Below, piece after piece: positions 23,021-31,142 of a stretch of 38,985 nt of DNA (positions are counted from its first letter, which is position 1; each line of letters begins with the position of its first letter). The notes below the pieces were generated by a model. The model worked only from the letters and a program-made list of their open reading frames with translations, was not told the origin of the DNA and did no database searches. Source of the stretch: Thermoplasmata archaeon (GTDB taxonomy: Archaea; Thermoplasmatota; Thermoplasmata; Lutacidiplasmatales; UBA184); the NCBI GenBank assembly GCA_030038895.1, contig JASHQX010000139.1, positions 1-38,985 of the forward strand, in the 5' to 3' direction. The position numbers were made by a program, and so were the translations under genes.

Positions 23021-25018
23021 ATGACCGATCGTCCGGACGTCGTGGTGCTCGGATGTGGCATCTTCGGCGCGGCACTGTCGTGGCACCTCGCGGTCCGGCG
23101 ATCGCAGACGGTGTGCACGATCGATCTGGATTGGCGCGATACGGGTCGGGGGGCCACCGCCGCCAGCGCGGGCATCCTGACCTATCCGGGCTGGGACCCG
23201 TGGGACCTCGACGTCGTGCGCCGCACCCGCGAGGAGTACCGCGCGCTCTGCGACGGGTCGGGGGTGGGAGAGTTCCGACCGAACGGGGGACTCCGGCTGA
23301 CCGGCTGCGAGGAAGGCGCCGTATGGATCGATCGAATCCTCCGGGTTCTCGTGCGAAACGGCGTCGAGGCCGAGAGGCTCGACAGGAAACAGGTGGACGC
23401 GCTCTTGCCCGGAGGGGGACCTGAGGGGATCCAAGCCGCCCTATTCACCCCGGGAGACGCCGTCTTCTCAACCGCCGGCGTTGCTTCCGCTTACATCCGC
23501 GGTGCGACTCGCGTCAGAGCGGAGTTCGCGCGTACTTCGGCGCCACCCAGGATACTTCGTTCGGGTGGCCGGTGGCAGGTGGAGCTCGGGAGCCGCACGA
23601 TCGACTCCGGGGCACTCGTCCTCGCCTGCGGGGCCTGGACGAAACGGATCCTCGAAGGTCTGGGTTGCCCGCTCCCGATGGCCCCGTTCCGGGCCCAGGC
23701 CTGTCGCCTACGGCCCCGGCCTCTGCTAGCGCCGTTCCCAACGATCCACGACATCGATCTCGGCCTCTACGTCCGCCCGGCCGCCGAGGGCCGGCTGCTC
23801 GCCGGCGACGGTACTGAGAGGGTCGAATCCGACCCGGACCGGGTCGACCGACGGGCGGATCTGGGAACTCTCGAGCGGATCGTCACGGATGTAGGCGCCC
23901 TGTTCCCCGGAACGGATTCTTTCGCTGTCGAGCATGGCTGGGCCGGGGTCTGCGTCGCATCGCCCGACCGGTACCCCCTGGTAGGTCCGGTCCCGGGCGC
24001 GCCGAGACTCTTCATCGCGACCGGGTTCAACGGGTTCGGGGCCATGCGGGCCGGCGGACTGGCCGGCCTTCTCGCCGAGGGCATCGTCGATGGAGCGTGG
24101 GAGGGCCTGGCGCCGGCCAATCCCGGGCGTTTCCCGGAACCGATTCTTCCCTTCGCGCCCCAACCCGAATTCCCTCTCGAATCCGTCGGGGAGGCCGAGT
24201 ACGCGCTCGGCCCCACGGTGTCGGCGGTGACCGTCACTTCCGCTCCCCTTTCCCTCTTCTCGGAAGAGGCGTCCTATCGGTCCCTTCGCTCCCCTATCGA
24301 ACTCGAGGGCCTCTGCCTGTCTTCGCTTTCCGAGTGGTTCGACCCATTCTTGCCTCTCTTCCTGCGGGAGGCGCTGAGGACGCACGGAACGGTCGAAGTG
24401 GCGGAGGTCGAGGGAGGGGTCCGCGGGATCTATCTCCAGGGGACGAGCGAAGGGGTCGGGTCCCTGTTCACCCGGACACGTTGGATCGCCGAGCACTTTC
24501 TCTCGCGGCTGGGGCCCCAGGGCGCCTACAGTGAAGGGGCCTGGATACCCGGAGGAGATCCGATCGACATCCTCGCGGCAGACCTTCGGGACTGGCCGGG
24601 CGTCACGACCCTTCGAAACCCCGTACGGATGGCACGAGCGGAGGACCTTCCGGCGGTCCGAGCCCTCGCGCGGGAAGTCGGAGGAGCCGGCGACGATTCG
24701 TGGTTCGCTACGCTCCCCCGGCCGGAGGAGACTCTCTTCCTCTGTGAGCTCGACGGCCGGGTGGTGGGAATGAGCGGGCTGACGCGGGTCGGCGCGTACG
24801 CCCGGGGCCATTCGTTCCTCGTACATCCCCGGTACCGGGGGCTGGGCATCGGGACGGATCTGCTCCAGGCCCGGATGCTCTGGCTCTCTCGGACCGGGGG
24901 ACGACAGGTGGTTTCCGAAATCTACGATGGGAACATCGCCTCCCACATCGCGGCCGGGAAGGCGGGAATGGCAGTGGTGGGACGAATGTACCACTACCGG
25001 CCGAACCGCCACTCGTAG
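23021..25018 (+). CDS. FAD-dependent oxidoreductase (DAO type) fused to a GNAT acetyltransferase
   Basis: A 665-residue multidomain protein. Residues about 5-370 are a D-amino-acid oxidase-like FAD enzyme: VVVLGCGIFGAALSWHLA, GATAASAGIL, VLACGAWTKRIL, GWAGVCVASPDRYPLVGPVP and FIATGFNGFGAM. Residues about 370-530 are a linker or extra domain, possibly a degenerate GNAT-like half (VEVAEVEGGVRGIYL). Residues about 540-660 are a full GNAT domain with the acetyl-CoA loop HPRYRGLGIG. Oxidation of an amine plus acetylation of a product or intermediate is a reasonable guess. ATG 23021 is chosen because GGGGGTGA sits 5 nt upstream. It lies 63 nt behind znuB on the same strand. Confidence 0.82.
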   Translation: MTDRPDVVVLGCGIFGAALSWHLAVRRSQTVCTIDLDWRDTGRGATAASAGILTYPGWDPWDLDVVRRTREEYRALCDGSGVGEFRPNGGLRLTGCEEGAVWIDRILRVLVRNGVEAERLDRKQVDALLPGGGPEGIQAALFTPGDAVFSTAGVASAYIRGATRVRAEFARTSAPPRILRSGGRWQVELGSRTIDSGALVLACGAWTKRILEGLGCPLPMAPFRAQACRLRPRPLLAPFPTIHDIDLGLYVRPAAEGRLLAGDGTERVESDPDRVDRRADLGTLERIVTDVGALFPGTDSFAVEHGWAGVCVASPDRYPLVGPVPGAPRLFIATGFNGFGAMRAGGLAGLLAEGIVDGAWEGLAPANPGRFPEPILPFAPQPEFPLESVGEAEYALGPTVSAVTVTSAPLSLFSEEASYRSLRSPIELEGLCLSSLSEWFDPFLPLFLREALRTHGTVEVAEVEGGVRGIYLQGTSEGVGSLFTRTRWIAEHFLSRLGPQGAYSEGAWIPGGDPIDILAADLRDWPGVTTLRNPVRMARAEDLPAVRALAREVGGAGDDSWFATLPRPEETLFLCELDGRVVGMSGLTRVGAYARGHSFLVHPRYRGLGIGTDLLQARMLWLSRTGGRQVVSEIYDGNIASHIAAGKAGMAVVGRMYHYRPNRHS

Positions 25019-25028
25019 GGTCCCCGGA

Positions 25029-26093
25029 CTAGGTCCGGGGCGCGCCGCAGTTGGGGCAGTTCGTCGCGGTCGAGTCGATCAGGGTTCCGCAGAAACGGCA
25101 CGGGACCTTGACCGTCTCCCTGATCACCACCTGTTGAACGGGAGGCTGGTCCCGGGGGATCAGGTTGATCGCCGGCGGAGGAGCGTAGCTCGGGAGGGTG
25201 CCCGGGATCTGCGCGGTCGGGTGCCGGGGAAGCGCCGGTCGGGAGCGACGGCGCAGGGCGTAGACGATGATGAGGAGGATCACGACGACCACCACGGCGA
25301 GCACGATGACCAGTAGGATCGGGACCCCGGTGGAGGAAGCGGCCGCGGCGGGAGGAGGAGAGGCGGCGGTCAGCGGGAACGATGTCTGCATGTCGGTCAG
25401 CGTGTCGGTGTAGGTGAAGCTGGTCCCGTTCGGGTTGGTGTCCTCTTCCGAGTAAACGTACTCGAGCATGTAGCCGGTCGACGGATCGAAGTAGGCCTTC
25501 CAGTTGTACGTGGCCAAAAAGTGCCCGTAGACGTCGTTGCGAGTGTACGACCCATTCCCTTCAGCAAAGATCGTCGAGACGTACCCGGTCGGGCTGATTC
25601 GGAACGGGATCGTGTCGTCTGCCGAAACGACCGTGAACTCCGTGTTGAGAAGATAGAAGGTCGAGCCGGCGGGAAGTGTGTTGTTCATGTAGAACCAGAC
25701 GTACGGATTGGAATAGCCGGTCTGGTTGTCCGTGCCTTGCACGTAGTGGAACGTGCTCGGCGAGAACGTGAACGACCCGCTTTCCGACCAGGGGTACGAT
25801 TGGCCCTGGCTGTTGCTCCAGGTCCCGGAAGCGAGATACGCGGCCTCTACCGTTCCGTTCAGAAGAACGCCAGTGATGGCAATCGAGCCGGTATAGTTGC
25901 CATCCTCGGAGTAGCCCTCGTAATAGCCCGTGCCGTTCCCGAGGCGGGTGGATTCGGCGTAGTCGAACCGATCGCCCGGGATTGGAATGTAGTGGGTTAC
26001 GGGCGAGGCCGAACGGGCGGCCGGCACCGCCACGAGAACGATGAGCACCAACGCCACGACGGCCGCCGCAGGGAAGACGGTCCGCCGGCTCAT
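25029..26093 (-). CDS. Membrane-anchored protein with large outer domain and cytoplasmic zinc ribbon
   Basis: 354 residues starting at ATG 26093, which overlaps the upstream stop (ATGA). Residues 7-28 are a signal/anchor (FPAAAVVALVLIVLVAVPAA). About 30-270 is an extracytoplasmic beta-rich, Tyr/Asn/Ser/Gly-rich domain with many N-x-S/T sites. A strong transmembrane helix follows a Pro/Ala stretch (ILLVIVLAVVVVVILLIIVY), then a basic stop-transfer (RRRSRP), a Pro-rich tail and a zinc ribbon CRFCGTLIDSTATNCPNCG at the extreme C terminus. The layout suggests an outer sensing or binding domain with a cytoplasmic adaptor. No family is recognised. It is the last gene of a three-gene unit. Confidence 0.8.
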   Translation of the reverse strand: MSRRTVFPAAAVVALVLIVLVAVPAARSASPVTHYIPIPGDRFDYAESTRLGNGTGYYEGYSEDGNYTGSIAITGVLLNGTVEAAYLASGTWSNSQGQSYPWSESGSFTFSPSTFHYVQGTDNQTGYSNPYVWFYMNNTLPAGSTFYLLNTEFTVVSADDTIPFRISPTGYVSTIFAEGNGSYTRNDVYGHFLATYNWKAYFDPSTGYMLEYVYSEEDTNPNGTSFTYTDTLTDMQTSFPLTAASPPPAAAASSTGVPILLVIVLAVVVVVILLIIVYALRRRSRPALPRHPTAQIPGTLPSYAPPPAINLIPRDQPPVQQVVIRETVKVPCRFCGTLIDSTATNCPNCGAPRT

Positions 26094-27628
26094 CCTCCTC
26101 CGCCCCCGAAGCCCCCGCCGCCCCAGGCGTGGACGTGACCCGGATGGGCACCGCCGATCCCGCTGAACGTCGAATAGTAGACGCCGTGGGTCACGAAAAC
26201 CGGCACCCAGAAGATGGGCGGGCGTCCCACGTAGGAGAATTGGGGCACCGGCGGGGGTTTCGCCTGGGTGGGGTCGAGCTCGTTTACGCTGCGGACGTCC
26301 ACGCCATGGATCATCCGGACGGCGAGGCAGATCAGCTCCGCCTGCGTCATTGGGCCGGTGCGCGTGCCGAGGATCTCGTACGCTTTCTCGAGGAGGTTCA
26401 ACGTCTCGTTCGCTTCGAGCACCGGGATCGAGGCGAGGATCGCGGCGGCGACGAGGGGGTAGGCGAGGTAGCTGGCGAGCCCGCGAGCGAGGATCGCGAC
26501 CTTCGTGTTCACCGTGCCGATCGGGAGCTGCGAGAGCGCTAGATACGCGCTCGAGAGCTCGGTGTCCTCGGAGGGAGAATATCCCCACGAGCCGAAGAGG
26601 GACTTGATGGAGTTGAACTGGGATGCGACCTCATCGAAGGGCCGGTTCACGACCGCGAGCAACGCCGCCGATTCGTACGAAGGGGTCACCTTCAGAAACT
26701 GGCGCAGCGGATCCATCGCGAAAGTCCCATCCGCCCGGCGTCCGAGGAGCACGATCGACGCTACGCCGAGGGCCGAGTCTCGGGGAACTTTTAGCGCGCT
26801 GACCTCTTGGATCAATGGTCGAAGGGTCGCAAGTGAGTCCGGAATCGCTCCGGGAAGGACGGAAAGGATCTCGCTAGACATGAGCCGGTTCTCAACGTTG
26901 GGGGAGAGAGAAGTGACGCCCTGATACGCCTCGAGGAACGACTGGATGCGCTGTCGGGGGTCTCCGTCCGCCTTCACCATACCGATCGAGACCGCCCAGA
27001 GGTACGACCGATCGACGGATGGCAACGACGAGGCGAGCGGGGCAAACACGAGCGCCCCACCACTGGCGATCCCGACGAGCTGTTGGGTGATCCACTTGGC
27101 CTGATCCCAGTATACCGTGAACTCCGCGTCGCCGACCCGATAGAGGGCGACGTTCAGGTCCCGCAGGGCGACGCGGCCGGGCGTGGTGATCGCGATGAAC
27201 CCGGAGTCGTAGGGTGTCATCTGGCCCAGGAGGGACTTCTTCACGAGAAGTTGCGCGAACTCCTGCTGCCGCTTCACGAGGTCCGCGTCGATCGATCGCA
27301 GGGCACTCTGCTCTTGGGCGAGACGTTCGAGGGTCGCGTGTTCCTTGTCGACCCCCTCGAGGTGAAAGAGGATGGAGTGGGTCTTTTGGGTGTCGTCGCC
27401 GATCTGGTCGGCCATCTGGGCGCGCTGTTCCGCCTCTCGAGCGAGCGCGACCTGCGCCTGCTCAAGCTGCGTTACTTCCTGCTGGAGCCCTCGGAGCTCC
27501 TCGGCCCCGAGCACGGACACCAACCCAAGCTGCTGAAGGTTGGTCACATCACCGGCGGGCAACTCCAACTGGACGCTTCGGGCATTCACCTGCCCGAGAA
27601 AGGCGGCCACCTGGTTGCACTTCGACAC
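26090..27628 (-). CDS. Unrecognised coiled-coil protein with Gly-rich tail
   Basis: About 512 residues. The track starts at 27682, but a TATA box (TTTATA on minus, 27656-27661) sits inside that extension. GTG 27628 is 30 nt downstream of it and directly follows the previous stop, so it is preferred. Residues about 40-125 form a coiled coil (Glu/Gln/Leu-rich, e.g. LRGLQQEVTQLEQAQVALAR). The middle is helical and repetitive, with Ala/Leu-rich segments such as LASYLAYPLVAAAILASIP that are only moderately hydrophobic. The C terminus ends in a His/Gly-rich tail, GGGGFGGGGG. The stop overlaps the downstream anchor gene. No family is assigned. Confidence 0.75.
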   Translation of the reverse strand: MSKCNQVAAFLGQVNARSVQLELPAGDVTNLQQLGLVSVLGAEELRGLQQEVTQLEQAQVALAREAEQRAQMADQIGDDTQKTHSILFHLEGVDKEHATLERLAQEQSALRSIDADLVKRQQEFAQLLVKKSLLGQMTPYDSGFIAITTPGRVALRDLNVALYRVGDAEFTVYWDQAKWITQQLVGIASGGALVFAPLASSLPSVDRSYLWAVSIGMVKADGDPRQRIQSFLEAYQGVTSLSPNVENRLMSSEILSVLPGAIPDSLATLRPLIQEVSALKVPRDSALGVASIVLLGRRADGTFAMDPLRQFLKVTPSYESAALLAVVNRPFDEVASQFNSIKSLFGSWGYSPSEDTELSSAYLALSQLPIGTVNTKVAILARGLASYLAYPLVAAAILASIPVLEANETLNLLEKAYEILGTRTGPMTQAELICLAVRMIHGVDVRSVNELDPTQAKPPPVPQFSYVGRPPIFWVPVFVTHGVYYSTFSGIGGAHPGHVHAWGGGGFGGGGG

Positions 27629-27629
27629 G

Positions 27630-28853
27630 CTATCGGTCGACAAGCGGAAATGTGGTATAAAGTCCCTCGTCGCCGAGGGCATTACGAATCTCCATCTCCA
27701 GACCGGAGGCGGAATCGCGGAGACGCACGAACGGATCCTTGGCTAACGCCTCAATCAATAGCCCGGTGAGCTGCGCCTTGCGCGACCCTCCCTCGCCGAA
27801 CCGCCGGACCCTCTCCTGTTCGATCTGCTCGTAGGCGAAGAGAAGTTCGTACAGGGAGCGGTAGACCTGGTCCTCGAGCCTTTCGGGCACCCGCTCCCGG
27901 TCGACCCCCTCCTCCTCGATCCCCTCGAGGTCGACGAAGTACACGGAGCCGTTGGGGGCCAGGACCGCGTCCTTGTCCAGCCAGACGTCATGGAAATCAA
28001 GCCCGAGGTAGCGCTCGGTCGCCGGATCGTATCGGAGCGTGCGTGCGTAGAGAGTCAGGAGGGCCACCGTAGAGCGGAGGAACGCGACCTCGAAGCGCAG
28101 GGCCTCGGCATTCGAGCGAACGCCGAATAGGTCGAAGATGTGACGGACGTCGCTCCCGATCGTGCTCCGGGAATGGAAGTAGATCCGGACGTTGGAGGGA
28201 ACAAGCCGGATCTCCTGAACGATCGGTCCGGAAAACCGTCGGTACCAGTGGAGCGTCCGAATTCGTTCCTCGAGCTCCGCCGGGAAATATGCGATCTTCA
28301 CGACCGGCGCGATCAGGAACCCGTGGAGCGAGGTCAGGTCCGCCTGCTCGGCGACGCGCATCGCGATCGTGGCGTGTTCAAGCCCTTGACCTCCGTACGG
28401 CGAACCGCGCAACCACCGTTCGCCCGTGATGATCCGCTCCGGTTCGCCGTCGATCGGGGCGACCCGGGGCTCGGCGAGCCGCCGGCGAACGTCATCGCTG
28501 TCGGTCAGGGCCGAGGCGAGAGTGCGGTCGAGGGCGCGAGATGAGAACGGATCCGTGGTCGACCCGACCCCCTTGATCGAGAGGTGGAACCCGAGCCCGT
28601 CGAGCGTCGCCACGGGCTCCGGCGAGACCGCGCCTCGATTGTCGTCCTCGAGGAACGTCCTCACCGAGGCCGGCAGCGCATCGACCAGGCCGGAGAGCAT
28701 CGGGGGGAGGTAGATCCGGTCCAAGGCCGCGAGGTCGAACCCTTCGAACCGCGGATTCGTGGTTGTTCGCGCCGGATACTCACCGAGCGTCAGGGGAAGG
28801 CCGGACAGCCTCACTCGAAGCCCCGTCGGGGGAAGAGTCCCGAGTCTCTTCAA
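27630..28853 (-). CDS. Unrecognised protein with kinase-like active-site region
   Basis: About 407 residues from TTG 28853. The C-terminal third contains YLGLDFHDVWLDKDAVL followed by NGSVYFVDLEGIEE, an arrangement reminiscent of the catalytic loop and D-[FL]-[GE] metal motif of small-molecule or LPS-type kinases. The N-terminal nucleotide loop cannot be identified, so this is tentative. An upstream ATG at 28924, preceded by GAGGAGG, encodes 24 natural-looking residues (MSLFRDAGFDLLFTVPTPG) in another frame and stops inside TTG (TTGA). Either a frameshift separates the true N terminus or a leader peptide is coupled. First gene of the three-gene unit. Confidence 0.7.
   Translation of the reverse strand: MKRLGTLPPTGLRVRLSGLPLTLGEYPARTTTNPRFEGFDLAALDRIYLPPMLSGLVDALPASVRTFLEDDNRGAVSPEPVATLDGLGFHLSIKGVGSTTDPFSSRALDRTLASALTDSDDVRRRLAEPRVAPIDGEPERIITGERWLRGSPYGGQGLEHATIAMRVAEQADLTSLHGFLIAPVVKIAYFPAELEERIRTLHWYRRFSGPIVQEIRLVPSNVRIYFHSRSTIGSDVRHIFDLFGVRSNAEALRFEVAFLRSTVALLTLYARTLRYDPATERYLGLDFHDVWLDKDAVLAPNGSVYFVDLEGIEEEGVDRERVPERLEDQVYRSLYELLFAYEQIEQERVRRFGEGGSRKAQLTGLLIEALAKDPFVRLRDSASGLEMEIRNALGDEGLYTTFPLVDR
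27656..27661 (-). promoter_or_regulatory. Internal TATA box for the coiled-coil gene
   Basis: TTTATA on the minus strand, centred 30 nt upstream of GTG 27628. It would give an extra leaderless transcript starting near the 3' end of the kinase-like gene. Confidence 0.45.
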
Positions 28854-28924
28854 ACCGACGCAGTCGCTCCGGGCGTTGGCACCGTGAACAAGAGGTCAAA
28901 GCCAGCGTCCCGAAAGAGGGACAT
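28850..28924 (-). CDS. Short upstream frame: frameshifted N terminus or coupled leader peptide
   Basis: ATG 28924 has a strong GAGGAGG ribosome site 2 nt upstream and codes for 24 residues of ordinary composition, ending at TGA 28852-28850, which overlaps the TTG of the following gene. The downstream frame itself has no ATG or GTG near its start and only TTG, which makes a -1 frameshift, or a missing base in the GGTTTG run, an attractive explanation. Confidence 0.5.
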   Translation of the reverse strand: MSLFRDAGFDLLFTVPTPGATASV

Positions 28925-29269
28925 TGCCTCCTCGGGCCCTCCCGGGCGCGGGGCGTAAGCTTCCATTTCCGGGGAGTGCGCTCGCACTATGGAGGATCCA
29001 GCTACCTCCTCGGATTTTCGAGCACCCTACCTCGACAAGGTCCTCGAACGGCAGCGTTGGCAACGATGATCGGATGATTTGCCCCCGAGGCCTTGGGCCG
29101 CGGGACGTCCGTACGGGTCACGTGATTGGAAACGGACTGCGATCCTCGAGGGTAGTTCCTCTTTCCGTTCGGCTCCGTTGTCGGGAACGGACGAGCGGCG
29201 AGCCCTCGCGGTGGGCCACATTTGCTAAGCCCGGAGGAGCATCGGGGTCGCTGAGGTTAGGAGGAACGA
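28925..29269. other. 345-nt gap without a recognisable gene
   Basis: Plus and minus frames here are short and of poor composition. The region must hold the promoters of the divergent kinase-like gene and the cupin. Weak boxes (GCTTACG on minus near 28957-28963; TTTGCTAAGC before the cupin) are all that is seen. Confidence 0.4.
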
Positions 29270-29647
29270 ATGTCGGCGGGTCCAGCCTACCCCTATGTGA
29301 ATCGGATGAATGTCCAGTACGGTCCACTCGAGGTCATTCCCGAGAAACAGGTCGCGGACTCCTGCCCCTACCAGTGGTTCAATCAGACCCTATGTGAGGT
29401 GAATGACACCTGGATTCGCCTCGGAGTCTGCCAAGGGGAGTATCACTGGCACGAGCACACCGACACCGACGAGTTCTTCTATGTGGTCGAAGGGAAGTGG
29501 CTCATTGACCTCGAAGGGCGGACCGTCGAGCTGGGCCCCCGCGAGGCATTTGTTGTCCCGAGAGGGGTGCGACACCGCCCACGGGCCCCGGTCCGTACGG
29601 TTGTCCTGATGGCCGAGAAGCGAGGCGTCGTACCCACGGGGAAGTAG
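29270..29647 (+). CDS. Cupin-domain protein
   Basis: A 125-residue single cupin barrel. Motif 1 is seen as YHWHEHTDTDEFFYVVEGK (metal His/His/Glu pattern H-x-H-x5-E-x4-G-like) and motif 2 as FVVPRGVRHRPRAP with the fourth His. Probably a metal-dependent small-molecule enzyme or binding protein; isomerase, dioxygenase and storage roles all exist in the family. ATG 29270 has an excellent ribosome site (TTAGGAGGAACGA). It stands alone, with gaps on both sides. Confidence 0.88.
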   Translation: MSAGPAYPYVNRMNVQYGPLEVIPEKQVADSCPYQWFNQTLCEVNDTWIRLGVCQGEYHWHEHTDTDEFFYVVEGKWLIDLEGRTVELGPREAFVVPRGVRHRPRAPVRTVVLMAEKRGVVPTGK

Positions 29648-29847
29648 CGATCGACCTGAATCATGCCGGATTTCGGCCATTCGGAATTCCTCCTCGGAGC
29701 GGAGCTGATAGCGCGCGACGCAGGTTCGTGCTCGCGAATCCTCCGGTTTGTAGATATGAGATTGGGCCACCGAAATGCGTCGATACGGCGTGAACCGAGC
29801 GCGACGACGAATTCCAGAGCCCGTGCCAACGGATGAGGAATCTCCGT

Positions 29848-30060
29848 ATGACGGATACCGGAGCCGGCTCGACAGCTCGCGGAGGAGAGGTTCCGTTCCC
29901 TGAGTCTCTGTGTCATCGTTGCGCCGCGCCCCCCCGGTACGTGCGGACGAAAAGCAGCGTCTTCATTCTGTGTCCACTTCTTCCCGAGCGTTACCCCCGG
30001 CAACCAGTCCTTTCTTGTCCGCTTTTTCGCGCGCGTCCAGAGACTCGTATCGGACCGTAG
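29848..30060 (+). CDS. Four-cysteine mini-protein
   Basis: A 70-residue protein starting at ATG 29848, with an alternative ATG at 29833. The segment LCHRCAAPPRYVRTKSSVFI, then LCPLLPERYPRQP and a final SCPLFR, places four cysteines in a likely zinc-binding arrangement. To my recollection it resembles short conserved bacterial/archaeal proteins of the CHRC...CPLL...YPRQPV...CPLF type, whose function is unknown. Flanking DNA on both sides is non-coding, so it is easily missed by gene callers. Confidence 0.55.
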   Translation: MTDTGAGSTARGGEVPFPESLCHRCAAPPRYVRTKSSVFILCPLLPERYPRQPVLSCPLFRARPETRIGP

Positions 30061-30359
30061 GCGGATCGATTCGACCCATCGTTGGATGGCCGTGTGAGTC
30101 GTCGCGAGCGCACCCACTGGAAACTGGCAAGAGAACACCGGAGACCCGACCCCGATGACAGATGGTCGCTTGCGACCGAGTTCAGAGTATTGAGGCGTTT
30201 CAGCACCTCTTTGGCGAGTTAAACCATGTAACCGAACTGTTTCGTCGATATGACGCCGAAAGTTCGTGGCGCGAGGACGGGAGGTACGACCGGATCTTCT
30301 GAAATGGCCGAATCTATCTTCCCTGCACGCGGATCGCCGCAGGCTCGGAGGAGCCCGCC
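30061..30359. other. 299-nt gap without a gene
   Basis: No convincing frame, RNA or repeat was seen. Near the end, CGAATCTATC (30309-30318) is a weak promoter candidate and CGGAGGAG (30345-30352) is the ribosome site of the alpha/beta hydrolase. Confidence 0.4.
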
Positions 30360-31061
30360 ATGACGCAGTTCATCCTGATTCCTGGCGCCTGGCTGGGAGC
30401 ATGGGCCTGGAAGCCAGTCATACCTCTTCTCGAGAAGGAGGGCGACCTTGCCCTCGCAGTTACCTTGACGGGGATGGGCGAAAGAGTACACTTGGCGACG
30501 AAGGACGTCGGCATGAGTACCGCGGTCCAGGACGTTCTGAACGTGATCCAGTACAACGAAGTCGATGACTTCGTATTGGTGGGGCACAGCTTTGCGGGCA
30601 AGGTGGCGGCAGCCGTAGCCGACCGGGCCCGTGGCAAGGTGCGGAAGGTCATCTATGTTGACGCGTTCCGCCCAGAGAGAGTCAGGACCCCCCAGGGAGG
30701 GGGAGATCCGACCGGAGAGTTCGGACCCCTACCAAAGGGGGGATTCGCAATCCCTCTTACCGAGGAGATCGTTGGCCGCATCGGAAAGGACGTCAAGGGA
30801 CCGAATCTTCGGCGGATGATGTCTTTGGCCACTCCCTGGCCCATCAAACTCGCCGCCGATCCGATCACCCTTTCCGAGGGATACGACGCGATTCGAGAGG
30901 CGTACGTCTTCTGCACCCTCAGCGGGGACCCGGTTGACGAAATCGTCGCGGGGAAGTGGGGAAAGCTGGAGGGGCCCTACAAGATCATCGAAGCCGGCCA
31001 TTGGCCGATGATCACGAGTCCCGAAGAGTTGGCCAAGGGCCTAGTTGAGCTAGCCCGGTGA
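30360..31061 (+). CDS. Alpha/beta hydrolase (esterase / hydroxynitrile-lyase-like)
   Basis: A 233-residue alpha/beta-hydrolase. FILIPGAWLGAWAWKPVIPL holds the oxyanion loop, LTGMGERVHL is the conserved segment of the salicylate-esterase/hydroxynitrile-lyase branch, VLVGHSFAGKVAAAVA gives the nucleophile elbow (Ser in GHSFAG), and AGHWPMITSPEELA the catalytic His. The acid is probably the Asp in LSGDPVDE. It is a soluble enzyme of typical length. The substrate is unknown. GGAGGAG lies 8 nt upstream of ATG 30360. The surrounding single genes with gaps suggest accessory DNA. Confidence 0.88.
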   Translation: MTQFILIPGAWLGAWAWKPVIPLLEKEGDLALAVTLTGMGERVHLATKDVGMSTAVQDVLNVIQYNEVDDFVLVGHSFAGKVAAAVADRARGKVRKVIYVDAFRPERVRTPQGGGDPTGEFGPLPKGGFAIPLTEEIVGRIGKDVKGPNLRRMMSLATPWPIKLAADPITLSEGYDAIREAYVFCTLSGDPVDEIVAGKWGKLEGPYKIIEAGHWPMITSPEELAKGLVELAR

Positions 31062-31142
31062 CAGACCTTGGGCCCGGACGATCGGTTCGGCTCTATTCCG
31101 CTCGCCCAGGTGGATCTGACTATTTCGCGGGGATACCCCAGC

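Noticed and set aside
27083-27769. Plus-strand 228-residue ORF opposite the coiled-coil gene
   Set aside because: It mirrors the codon structure of the minus-strand gene (Leu/Glu-rich because of antisense Gln/Lys codons) and has no promoter.
29479-30138. Minus-strand 219-residue ORF across the cupin and the following gap
   Set aside because: It is antisense to the cupin and to the four-Cys frame, with Arg/Ser-rich shadow composition.
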